A DNA stretch of 64,000 bases, taken from NCBI GenBank assembly GCA_039619475.1, contig CM077115.1:301569756-301633755 (forward strand), read 5' to 3'. Positions 49,247 to 60,750 of the stretch are shown one piece after another. The position numbers and the translations under genes were made by a program. The notes under the pieces are model-generated. The model was not told the DNA's origin and searched no databases. It was given only the letters and a program-made list of their open reading frames with translations. Each line of letters begins with the position of its first letter. Within the stretch, counting starts at the first letter, position 1. Source of the stretch: Icerya purchasi (Eukaryota > Arthropoda > Insecta > Hemiptera > Monophlebidae).

Positions 49247-50350
49247 TATATAAATGAAAATTGGAAAATCCATCTGCCTGTCCCCGTGCGCGTTGATTTC
49301 AAACTATCGAATCAATTTCGTTTTTGTTCTCACCAGTGAATGGACTTACTTTTCCAGATTGTTTTAATACAGAATTTATTAAGTTTCTGGTATGATTTAG
49401 TCGACCTATGAGCGTTTTTGTTAACAAATGAGGGAAACAGGAGAAGATAAAATAACTTGATAAAATAAAAATAAAAAAATCGAATGAAATAAATGAAACG
49501 TAAAAATTGAAAATAAAACGATTATTATAATAAATATAAAAATAAATGTAGTAATTTAAATTAAATGTTTACTATAGTAAATATAAATTCCAGATAACAT
49601 TTTAATTTCTGGCGCAAGTGAAAAGAAAATTCGTCCTTTATTAGTCTGATAAAATAGATTTTATTAAATTATCGTGTAAATAAATTTGTAGGTAATAAAT
49701 TCATTTTTTTAAAATAATTTACAGAGATCGTTAGAATCAGAACAAAACAGGCAAGTGAGAGGGGAAAGTGTTCTTTAAATATGCAATTGCTATGTGACCA
49801 AAACTCGCATCTGATTTATAACTGAATATTATATCTAAGATAGAGAGGCTGAAACAATGTGTCGGTTGTTGATATTATATATTTTTAAAATAATGGTTGT
49901 GTGTGCCCTTTGAGTAAAATTTTTGGTTAAATCGCGACAAACATAAGTTGTAGGAAAACCGAGAATGTTTAGCAGAACGTGAAGACACTGTTTTCTGTTA
50001 GACGGCGAAAAACATGTTTCACAAAGAGAGAAAGAATCTTTTCATAAATATATTAATTAAAAATCAAAAATAAATAAGTAAATATTATACACATTTAAAG
50101 CCCAAGGAAGTAAGCGAAAAAGTAGACGGACAAATATTAGAATGAATGAATGGTGTAAGGAGTTGGTGAAGAAGGAGTAAAAAAAGATGAATAATTGTAG
50201 GCATGAGGGCAATGAAGCTCAGTTAATTCTAGTATTTCAGCAAAAAAGGTCCCGCAGAAAGAAATTAGTTTTATAATGCAGACATAGTATTGAATTATTG
50301 CATAATCAAAGTATTAATAACGCAAAAATGCTTCATTATAATTCTTTACA
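49247..50350 (+). repeat. Dispersed repeat copy carrying the unoccupied hAT target site
   Basis: Begins right after the preceding GCTAGTA end with CATATATAAATGAAAATTGG and CTGTCCCCGTGCGCGTTG, a start seen in many insect repeats. From 49,385 on it matches 38,060-39,022. At 50,340-50,365 it reads through TTCTTTACAATAATACC without the hAT found in the other copy. Confidence 0.55.
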
Positions 50351-52855
50351 ATAATACCTTTTAATTGTTTAAAAATACCCATACATACAATTTAGTATCT
50401 GTTTAGTGTATTAGTAATGTTCTTAAAATAATACTTTCTATTAGAATATTTTAGAAATTAATAACGAATATTACAACAGTAGTTTCAGTATTTTCTATAT
50501 GAAAACCATTAAAGTTATATTCAAATCTTACATCTTCGTCAGTTATTCCGGTTTGCTCTAATGTACTTAGTTTGTAGTAATTACTATATCGGTAATATTC
50601 TCAAAATAAAAGAAAATTGAACAGAGAAAATTAATCCTTAATGGGAATATGGAGTTCATTATATAAAAAAAGGGAAAAAATTAAAGATTTAAAAGGGTGA
50701 ATTAGCGGGGGTAGAATATAAGTAAATAGACAATTTATAGTATAAATGAATGATTTGAGAAAAATAGAATGGTGAAAAAGGAATATCGGATAGTTGTAGC
50801 GATGAAAGCAATGGGGACCTCCAAAAATGATACTCGGTGACCCCCCCCCCCCCCCCCCCAATAAGTATTTCGGCAGAGACAATCGAAGCCGCAGGAGACA
50901 GTTTCAGAACATAGAAAAATGTTGCATAATCGGAAGGATTAATTATGGAAAAACCGTTACACTAAAAATAATATTTTAATATTTACTTTTTTTTTTTAAA
51001 TATTTGGATATATAATTTAGTAAATACACCATGTACCAGAAATGTTTTATGCAAAAAAAAATGTTATTAGGACATTTCAAAAATCGAAATTACAGTGAAA
51101 TTATTGAAAAATAATATTATTATAATTAATTGCTAACGGAAATATTTACATTCAAATCTTTAATCCGTACCAAATATTATTAACAGACTGTACTTCGAGT
51201 TGGTTTTAATTATTATTTTCGTAATATGGACTTTAGAAGACGCAACAAATTAGAAATCGATAAACTAATGTGCGAGTAAAACCGCGACCAAGGAACTGTT
51301 GAACCTATTTTGTTATAGTTTTCATCAATACATATATTCCTGAGAAAAAGTTTTAAGGCATAATTTATATAATTTTTTGGCGCGAGTCAAACGACCCATG
51401 CGGATTTCTATCAGAGAAGTGGAAAAGGGGCGGGGTAAAATCGAAAATCAAAACAATGTTTACTCTAATACATATAACTTCTAGATAATTTTTTGCTTTT
51501 CTATTAATTCCTAGGTACAGATTTAAACGAGTATTAAAGTGCAGTATGGGTAACGGTTAATAGTGCATAAAAAAAATATCAAAAATTTTAAAAATTAAAA
51601 TCGAAAAAAATTAGGGCAACTTTATTGGTTAAAAAAATGCAGCTATGTAATTAGATACAAGTATTAATTGTGCGTTAAATACGCTCGCTCACATATTTTC
51701 TGCTAAAACGTTGTTAAATAGATTTTTGTCTTTATTACTTCTCGTTTTCGAGTAATCACAAAGTTTATTAAGTTGATCAGTGTTTTGTTACTCAGCTTTT
51801 AGTTATAATTCCACTTGGGTCTTTTCTCTTAGCCCCCATATAGTTCATTTTTAGTCGAGTTTATTTTCGCATTCATGCGCGAAATCGTTACTTATAAATA
51901 ATATTGATCATAAAAATACTTTACAAAAACGATATTAAACTGTGTATTTAAAAAAAATGTAAGTTCACTTAGAAGGCCAAAAAGCTGCAATATTATTTAA
52001 AATCGAATCAAACAAATTTTGATTTTTACATCGTTGTCGCCGCAAAAACTCAAATAAATAAAAAATATAATTATATCTAAAGATAATCTACTACCTTCTA
52101 ACCAAGTGAATTTTCTAAGCCCGATTTCACTATTGCATTTCCCGCCTCACAATCGATCGTTTTTTCACTTATAAAAAGTATCATTTCTTGACCATTTAGG
52201 CACACTCTTTTTTTTATGTAAAATTCCTCTTTCTAGCAAAAATTCAACTGCTTTTTCTTTCGTATTAATTTCTCAAATTAAATTAATAAGCGACGACATT
52301 ACTTTTATAAATGTAAACAATTTATACGAACGACACATTGAATGTATATGTCGTTCGTATAACAGAAATATATTAGTAGCCGAATATTAATTGTCATCTG
52401 TTAAATTGTTTACATTTATAATATGGTGTGGTTTACGGAAGAACTTATTATGACGACATTATTATTAAAAATATATATGAAAAACAAAAAGAATTTATTT
52501 TAAATATTGCATGTTGTAATAATTGTGTTAAATCATAAAACCATATAAAATACTAACAATAACTTAAATATCATATATTTCAATCTTTCGTAGTGAATTA
52601 TTAGTATGTGGAGCAGTTGATAGGAGGTATGTTTAACACAAGTTAAGCACTAATGAGAGCCAGTTTTGGGTGACCGTCCTAAACTAAAATCGAACGGAAT
52701 GAATGTGTGAAAGTGAGAACGGTAACAAGCAGCAGCGGGGAAAAATGAACTAAATAGGGCGACTTAAGGGAAAGAGAGATCACCTTACATTTTTGTTTTT
52801 TGATCTAACGTGCCTGCTTTTGCTGTTTGTCTTTTAACTCTGATTTTAATTATTT
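50351..52855. other. No gene; includes a 19-base C run
   Basis: AT-rich. 50,841-50,859 is an uninterrupted run of 19 C. A further diverged unit of the TTTATAACGTAG-type motif is near 50,905-50,970. A short inverted repeat (TATACGAACGACACATTGAA at 52,323 facing TGTCGTTCGTATA at 52,350) also occurs. Confidence 0.45.
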
Positions 52856-52859
52856 AAAG

Positions 52860-54674
52860 GGTATAGCCGGGTTTATATGGGAAATCTGCCCTTGCGGCTT
52901 TTTCGACTCGTACTTGGAGGGGATCATTTTGGTGTTGAATAAAAAAAAAATAGCCAAATTTTTAGCTCTTTATCTCGAACGACCTTCGAGTTTTTCAAAA
53001 AAACCTGTTTTTTCGATTTTATTTTTATTTTTTTCATAGTAAAATTCAAAATTAACGAATGGTGATTTTTTTCCTTATTCTTAAAAATACATGAAAAATA
53101 TTATTGTCATCATTTTTATACGAAAAGCCGATTTTTGACGACGGAAATAAAATTTAAATCTTTTTTTTCAATGCTTTTCTGGAGAGTGTCACTCACCAAA
53201 TTTTGTCAGAAAATGTCTTTTATAGTCCTCTACACATTCAGGAATTTTTTCAAAATTTTTAAAGTGGTGGAACAATATGAAAAAAATTAAAAAGTAATTT
53301 TTTTCATCATTTTTTTGCGTTTAAACAAATTTAATAATTTTTTATTGTATAAAAAATTCATAAAAAATATTTTTTTTAACGAAAGTACGATCTTACCAGA
53401 GAAAAAACAAAGAAAACCATAAAAAACTGAGACATATCCTGCATAAAGTTATTAGGAGTGTAAAAAATGATTAAATAATTTTTAAATAAATATTATTTCA
53501 TGCTAAATTGTACATAAAAACAATTGTATAATATTTCCATGCTATTGGGAATAATTTTTCAGTCTCGATCCAATAAAGACAAAAATTTCGAATATTAAAG
53601 TAACTTTATTATAATTTAGACCCTATTTATCATAATTATTTTAAATAACTGACATCAGATATAATAATTTTCAACAATTTATGATGATGTTTTAAGTAAG
53701 GGGTTATAGTCTTCGTCACTGTCTTCATTTACAACGACATTGACTTTTTCATCAATAAACAGACGACTCAAGGAGTTACTTCAACAACGAGCGGACAACA
53801 ACAACAACACAAGCGAAAAGACTCGATCGCAAACGGTTGACGAGCGGCCATCTTTCCTTTTTTGTTACGCGGCGGTAAATAAAAATGACTGGCCATAGCC
53901 GAAAACAAGTAAAAATTGTGTCTTTATAAGAACTAACACTAAAAGCGGAATTGACATACGAAATTTAAACAAATATGACAAAATAAACAAAAATAAACAT
54001 TTTTTTTCCCGTCTGTAAATCTACTATTAACAAGGAAAAATCTTCGAGATGGCAGCTAGCCTATATTTTGTATAATTTCTAGAGGTTTTCATGCAATCAC
54101 TTTGCAGTAAAATGTTGAATTTTTTTTTTAACAATGTAATTCTTAATTTTCATTTAAAAAAATTATTTTTTATGAATTTTTTAGCAATAAAAAATATTTA
54201 AATTTGTTTAAACGCAAAAAAATGATGAAAAAAATTACTTTTTAATTTTTTTCATATTGTTCCACCACTTTAAAAATTTCGAAAAAATTCCTGAATGTGT
54301 AGAGGAGTATAAAAGACATTTTCTGACAAAATTTGGTGAGTGACACTCTCCAGAAAAGCATTGAAAAAAAAGATTTAAATTTTATTTCCGTCGTCAAAAA
54401 TCGGCTTTTCGTATAAAAATGATGACAATAATATTTTTCATGTATTTTTAAGAATAAGGAAAAAAATCACCATTCATTAATTTTGAATTTTACTACGAAA
54501 AAAAAAAAAGAAAAAATCGAAAAAATAGGTTTTTTTTGAAAAACTCGAAGGTCGTTTGAGATAAAGAGCTAAAAATTTGGCTAATTTTTTTTTATTCAAC
54601 ACCAAAATGATCCCCTCCAAGTACGAGTCGAAAAAGCCGCAAAGGCAGATTTCCCTTATAAACCCGGCTATACC
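52860..54674. repeat. Long inverted repeat, arms about 525 bp, spacer about 760 bp
   Basis: The left arm starts GGTATAGCCGGGTTTATA at 52,860 and runs to about 53,385. The right arm, from about 54,149 to 54,674, is its reverse complement with roughly 95 percent identity by eye, ending TATAAACCCGGCTATACC. The spacer is unrelated to the arms. No transposase is recognised, though a minus-strand frame near 53,770-53,680 reads RLFIDEKVNVVVNEDSDEDY and ends in a stop soon after. It may be a foldback or long-TIR DNA element; no target-site duplication is evident. Confidence 0.85.
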
Positions 54675-55244
54675 TTTTACTCACTTTGTGTTCAGTATTT
54701 ACTGCGCCTTTGGTTTCGAATGCGTTATATTTACCCCGATTGCAACGATGGCTTCTTAACTACGACGGGTTCTTTTCGTATTATGCTTTATTTAAACTTT
54801 AAAAACTTATATAGAATGCAATTTTAATATTATTTTATTAATAAATTTCGCTATTATATAAGTCAACAGCAGTAGTGGAGTAGCTATATTTGAAAAAGAC
54901 CAAAAAAGAGAATGCAAAATTAAAATGAAAGTATTTATCAGTCGTATATTATTATACATTATTACAGCGCCGCGTATACACATTTTTAAACGCATCTTTG
55001 ATACTTACAAATAAATTGCACGATACATCGGGTAAATACTTTCAATTTGTATTTTTTATAGATTAACAGACATTCCAAACGCATTAAATTACATAGCAAT
55101 AATACATTGTAGAAACGTGTAAGCGTATCCAAAATCAGTGACTAGGAACATTCAATTTTTGAAGCTTTCGTCATTAATCAGAAAACCTTCCCAATCATTA
55201 ACTAAGAAATAAAACAGCTCTAGCAGTTGTTGTCTATTTGTTCC
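54675..55244 (-). other. Probable 3' UTR and flank of the PUDP-like gene
   Basis: Lies downstream of the stop at 55,245. Minus-strand AATAAA signals are present at 54,834-54,839 and 54,787-54,792 (read as TTTATT on the plus strand), about 410-460 bases after the stop. Nothing else is recognised. Confidence 0.35.
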
Positions 55245-55418
55245 TCAAAAAGGAGGCAAACCAAATAATTCCGGTTTAAATTCCAATAAAGAGTTTAGAA
55301 CAAGAGTAGCCGGCTTTCTTTTTTCCTCAGGAATGATCTCGTCAGGAACTAATACACATTGCATTCCAGCCCCGAGTGCAGCTACCATGCCGTTAGGTGC
55401 ATCTTCAAACGCTAAGCA
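55245..55418 (-). CDS. PUDP: Last exon of a PUDP/Gs1-like HAD phosphatase
   Basis: Acceptor TTTTCTTTGCAG|TGCTTAGCG (exon starts 55,418), then 57 codons and TGA at 55,247-55,245. The peptide begins CLAFEDAPNGMVAALGAGMQ, goes on with CVLVPDEIIPEEKRK and ends LEFKPELFGLPPF. FEDAPNG with its acidic pair is HAD motif IV, which binds Mg2+, and the PEEKRK...FKPELFGLP ending is specific for pseudouridine-5'-phosphatase (HDHD1/PUDP, Drosophila Gs1-like), a cytosolic enzyme that dephosphorylates pseudouridine 5'-monophosphate. The catalytic Asp (DxD, motif I), cap domain and motifs II-III must be in exons further right; none was seen up to 64,000, so the preceding intron may exceed 8 kb, or a retained isolated exon is possible. 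Confidence 0.85.
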   Translation of the reverse strand, partial: CLAFEDAPNGMVAALGAGMQCVLVPDEIIPEEKRKPATLVLNSLLEFKPELFGLPPF

Positions 55419-56500
55419 CTGCAAAGAAAATAAAGTAATTTTAAATAAAAATGAACATAATAACACCCAAGAATTAATGCGTCTACTTAATCGCAGATAC
55501 ATCCGTTGCAAAAATATCACATAAATTTGTAGTCCAGAAAAAAATGAATAATAATCATCCCATATTTAATAAGGCAATCACCATTCAATTGCTGAAGTTG
55601 GGTTGCATCGAATCAATTATGTATATAGGAAATTTTTAAGAAAATTTGGTATGTTTTAACCACGTGATATTATTTATTGACTTTATTAACTTTCGATTTC
55701 ACAATGAAGTAGTAAAAAATAAATAAATTTTAAAAATTGTATTTAACGCACGAAATATATTTAGATTTAAAGGAGTAAGACGAAATAAGAAAAATTAATA
55801 ATACGTATACACGCGCGCGTACACACATTCACACACAAGCTGCGACTCACAGCTTCGCGTATTAATACTTGTTTTCAAATCTTTGATTTTTTCTCTTTTT
55901 ATATAATCATATTTCTGCTCAAGAACCCTTTTCTTTGATCACTGTGCATTTTCTTATTTCCTTTACCCAGGTTTTCTTGCTTTTTTTTGGAGGGGGGGGG
56001 GGGGATATCTTACTAACATAATTACAATAAATTTGATAAAACAGCACAATAGTTAGCAAAAATTTTTGAAATTCCTGTTGAAAGATTCTTAAATAATTTC
56101 TCTGTAATTTAAATTCCGGAAATATTCTAATAAAATTTATTCTTGTACGAAATTAATACGGTGATTTAGTAATTCAAACGTCTATATCATATAGTGCTTC
56201 ATACCAACTTCGACTATAAATCTTGACTTTCTTTGCCAAAGTCCTTATTAAAATTAACTCAGCATCATTTCTGAAGGTTCCTGAGGCTTAATCAGTACAA
56301 TTATCTCTTTTTTATTCATTCTTCATCGTTCCATTATACCCGTACCCATTCACTTATTCTATAAACTGTCCATCTGCTTACTCATCGGTTTCCTTCGGCT
56401 TCGAACGTAATTAATTTTTAATTCTTTGATTTTTAATTAATATTTTGTTGTAAACAAAAAACCTAAATAATGTTACGTGTTTGCCATTCTAATTTTTAAC
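55419..56500. other. Intron of the PUDP-like gene, no gene seen; 13-base G run
   Basis: AT-rich apart from a CA/CG repeat near 55,808-55,840 and a run of 13 G at 55,992-56,004. Confidence 0.4.
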
Positions 56501-56509
56501 AATCGCTTT

Positions 56510-56860
56510 ATTTTTCTTTCTTGCGCATTTTTAATTTTGCAATAAATAATGACCACATACTGCAAAAGATAACTCCCCCTAACACGTGTCCATACTGTGC
56601 AGAATTAAAATATCCGTTAGTACAACATATTCTAATTGAATGTCGTAGTTTTCATGCAGTCCGCCTAAGAGTTTCCATGTCGTTAGAAGAAATATTGCAC
56701 AGCAAGTCATATAACACTTTGAAGAAGTACATTCAAGATGGCAGACAGTTAGTTGGTCTTTAAAGTAGCCCCCTCTCCTTTGTTTTGTTTTGTTTGGTTC
56801 CCCGGTACGTAATCGGCAAGGGAAATTTATTTATTTAATACGGGTACAAAAATATTAAAA
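56510..56860 (+). mobile_element. LINE 3' fragment (Cys/His tail)
   Basis: Encodes INNDHILQKITPPNTCPYCA then YPLVQHILIECRSFHAVRLR, the CPxC...H...EC tail that follows RNase H in LINEs of the type at 44-48 kb. The frame stops at 56,763, followed by a short 3' UTR with TTTGTTTTGTTTTG and GGTACGTAATCGGCAAGGG. No upstream domain remains. Confidence 0.65.
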
Positions 56861-57189
56861 AATTATAAATAAATTGCAATTATGATGTAACGTCACTAAA
56901 TGTAAGATTAATTTTAAAAAGAGGGGGGAAAACAAAAAAAAAACAACAAAAAAACATAATTTTCCGTATGTGAATTACATAAATAAAAATTATATTGTTG
57001 CATTATACAGTGTACAGTAGAAAGATTAGCATACACACATAAGTCAAGCTCACACTCAGGAAACGCATATTCCACTGAGGCCAACCGGATATATAAATAA
57101 CTCATAATCACACCAGTAATTTATTATATACATATCGATGTGTCAATGTATATATTTATATTTACTATTCAAATTTATGACAGTTGAAC

Positions 57190-59770
57190 ACACGGTTCAA
57201 GAGCCAATTTTTTTTTCATAATTTCATGAAAGTACCGGCGTAATTTGAAGGAGTTTTGTTGTTTATAACTGAGGATGTATTCGGATTAATATTAAATTGT
57301 TCTCTTAATTCTTCGAGTGCTGGACAGATAAAGATGGTGTGATGGATGTTATCAACTAAATCAAGATTACAGTATTGGCAATATGATGAATCAGCTAGTT
57401 TAAACCGATGTAGATATTCACCGAAGTTACCATGACCAGAAAGTATCTGCGAATTAAATAATGTTACATCTAAATTGGGAAATTTATATTTTTCGTATAT
57501 ATATCTTATTTTATTTTTAATAAGTTGCGGGTCCCACAAGGCATACCGTCCGTCTGTGGATGTCCAACACTATTATCGTTTATTCGGGAAGAAACTAAAT
57601 GTTTTCCTTCCTGTAACCTCTTTTTCCCAGCGTAACTGCCAAATACGAATAAATTTGTTATATAATTTCTTAGGGTCTTAATGAGGGGCGCAGTACCTAA
57701 ATTCTCAATAACTTCATTGTCGTTGATATATTTTGGCGAATTAATTTTTCCGAGAATATTTATAATTCTGAATTCTGATAATATCGCTTTCCCTATGAAG
57801 AAAATATCTAAAGGCAGGATTTTGGCGATTACGCACGCCGCAGAGGAAAGAGTAGTTCTGTACAGGGAGGAGATACTTAAAATAAATTTCCTCTGATGTT
57901 TATTAACCGATTTTAAAATTCTATTATTGATATAGATGGGAGCGCCGTAGCCATATATGGTTTGTATTATACCTTTATATAGAATGGTGCTTTTATTATA
58001 TATCAATCCATAATTGTTGGGTATCAGACTAAAGAGCTTATAAAATATTTCATTACATTTAATATTAACATTTTCAAGATGGAAAGAGAACTTAAGTTTA
58101 TGATTAATTATAAGACCCAGATATTTTATACTATTAACGAATTCAACTTGTTGACCAGAAATTAATTTAAAATTTTTAATTTTATCCGTTAATTTTTGAT
58201 TAGCAAATATTATTTCTTTGCATTTTTTCGTCGCAAAGGACAGACCGAAGTCTGCTATTTCATTTTCTACTTTATTACAAACTTCAGTGATTTTGTTTTC
58301 GTTCGTAAAGCAAGACAAATGAAATCAGATGCATAGATCATCAGCGTAAGAGACTAAACTACATTTAATATTTATTATTTTACTGAAATATTCAATATCG
58401 TAATGTATCTTTGAATAAAGAATATTCCACAGAGCCGGTACGAGAACCGAACCCCGAGGAACACCGCGGGTTAATTTTTTAACTGAGGAAACATTGTTGA
58501 TTTTTAATTGGGCATATCTGTTTTGAAAAGAGCTAATTATAATATTATTAATCAGAGATGAATTAACATTTTTATTTTGTAAAATTTGAACAATCGCCGA
58601 CCATTTGCAGTTATCAAAAGCTCCCCTAATATCAAATGATATTGCTACGGAAGTAGAATCCTCGGTCCGACAACTTTTAATGGAAGTGACAAAATTATAT
58701 ACTGCTCCTTCAGCGGAATATTCATTTTTAAATCCGTACTGGTTCGAATGAAGAATTAGATTTTCCTTAATTTCTTTCTGAAGATGCTGGTTATAGTGTC
58801 CGGCCAAAACCGAAACCGAAACTTTTTTTGAACAATTGTTTTAACTACGGTTTAAACTTTCAGGTTTGTTAAAAATAAATTTCAAATACGCTTATTATGT
58901 ATTTTTTTTTATAAAAAAAATTAAAATCCACCCAATCAATAATCATAATTAAACAGTCTAATATTACAGCTCAAAAACAGCCGACATTTCTATTTATTGC
59001 TCCTGTTATTGTTATTAAAGCGGATCAGTTTTTATGAAATAACATCAACATCAAAAAGCAAATATTCTAAGAATGTTTCTTTTTTCACTGTTTTACCGGA
59101 AACAACGTGTTTCATCTTTCTGTTGAAAGGATTTTTTGAAATTTAAATGAATGGTAAAGTATAAAAGATACGCTCAATTGAGCTGGTTACATATATCCCC
59201 GAGGAGAAACTATTTCGTTTAAATGTATATCTGCCCTAATTAAGGTGATCATTGTATTTAATGAATGTGAAATATGAAATGGTGTTTTTCATCTTTAAAA
59301 AGCACACGATGAAGTAAAATAAAGCATTATACGATCAAAATTTCGGTGAAAGCCGAAGGTTCGGCTGATAATATTTGGCCGAACCGAAACTTGAACTGAA
59401 ACTCATATTTTGGAAACTTCGATTGGACGCTAGCTGGTTTATAATTTTTTCAAATACTTTCCCACAGCAGTTGAGCAATGAAATTGGGCAATAGGCTGCA
59501 ATCTCTGTTCCGTTTTTTGGAAATGAAAATGAGATTTGCAATTTTCCAAGCTGATGGGAAGAGTTGTAGTAATTCAAGAATTTTATTCATAATGATGTAA
59601 AATCGATCTAGAAAGTTCTTGTTCAGCTGTTTAACAGTTTTATTTGTAATTCTATCATTTATTTTTTTATTACAAAGAGATTTAATTGTGTTGTTAATTA
59701 ATTCACAGCTCGCAATGAGCTTCCCCCCAATGCGAAGTGTAAGTAAACGAGTTAATGAATAATCTTTATT
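57190..59770 (-). mobile_element. 5'-truncated R1-like LINE interrupted by a MITE
   Basis: Minus-strand RT element. 59,700-59,441 encodes the RT start (LFPSAWKIANLIF; AYCPISLLNCCGKVFEKIIN). After a 639-bp insertion the RT continues from 58,785: NLILHSNQYGFKNEYSAEGA, SFDIRGAFDNCKW, LTRGVPRGSVLVPALWNILY and LVSYADDLCI, so the active site is intact. 58,318-57,510 holds the thumb (GLSFATKKCKEIIFA; VNSIKYLGLIINHKLKFSFH). 57,539-57,216 is the C-terminal tail (LSGHGNFGEYLHRFKLADSS; YCQYCN; HHTIFICPALEELR). The YGF, RGVPRGS and SGHG...Y.CxYC pattern suggests the R1 clade. The endonuclease and ORF1 are missing; breaks lie near 58,320 and 57,530. Confidence 0.8.
58794..59432. mobile_element. Non-autonomous hAT-type MITE, 639 bp, inside the LINE
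   Basis: Starts TAGTGTCC (58,794) and ends GGACGCTA (59,432), an 8-bp terminal inverted repeat with one mismatch, and both subterminal regions repeat GGTTTCGGTTYGGCC-like blocks in inverted orientation. It is flanked by GCTGGTTA (58,786-58,793) and GCTGGTTT (59,433-59,440), an 8-bp target duplication with one mismatch. Removing the insert and one duplicate restores the RT frame. It has no transposase. Confidence 0.85.
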
Positions 59771-59836
59771 ATCAGGAAAAAATTAGGCAGCTTTCGCCAT
59801 GATAACTACCGTGGTAGTTAAAAACGGTAATTCAAT

Positions 59837-59870
<34 letters not shown>

Positions 59871-60750
59871 TGGGTTATCAAAATTATTTTTACATTACCA
59901 TAAAATGTGCGTTAGTGTTATAAATGATTTCATGGAAAACAACTATTTTCTGTTAAATCGTATTTTATTTTATACAGGTATGCTTCAATACAGTTGATAA
60001 AGCACCGCAAGAAAGTTCTATAATAAAAAAAAAAACAAAAAAAAACACGTATTCAAGACAATTTATAAACGCGTGACGATAGGGGAAAGTTACACGCTTA
60101 TGGGATATTTTTACAATAATTTAACGATTTTTAAAAAAAATGCTCCTATTTATTAAATTAAACAGAAATAAATTACAATTTTTTATAGCATTTTAATTTT
60201 TTCCTAGAATTGTTTATATGTAAAATTGTATAAATTAAGGGCACGTATAATAAAAACCACTCTATTCATAAATTAAAACTATTCAAAATTGTTTTGCTCT
60301 CAGCAATTTATTATACACTTTTCTCGTCTGTATTATTATTTAAAAAATATTAATTACTTAATAACCATATCATTTATTTTTTATTAACCCCCCCCCCCCG
60401 GATTATGGAAATTGAACTTTCAAGTCCGAGTAAAAACAGCCAGTGATTTTTTTCTTTTATATAATATTCGAAAGATTCAAAGAATATATAACACCTTACT
60501 AAATAAACTGCATTCGAAACAGAAATACAGTTTTCGTTGAACTAAGATTCTAATAAAAGACAACGGTGACATTTTTTTTTTTTTTTTAAATTTTCTAACT
60601 CCTAATACTCAGTTAAGTAACCCACTTAGCAGGCGTAAAATAAACTTTTTTTTAGGTACCGATTACGGATTATTTCCTAATTCCGGTATACACACACACC
60701 CACTCACATTTTGTTATTGCATTTGCTTTTTTAAATAAATGTTGTTCCCC
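59771..60750. other. No gene; 29-base A run and small palindrome
   Basis: 59,839-59,867 is a 29-base A run, preceded by the perfect palindrome AACTACCGTGGTAGTT (59,805-59,820). It might be the tail of a small plus-strand retroposon, but no body is recognised. A C run lies near 60,391-60,400. Confidence 0.4.

Noticed and set aside
52827..53039. 70-codon frame in the left arm of the inverted repeat
   Set aside because: The right arm, read in the corresponding direction, does not preserve it as a protein and the composition is low complexity.
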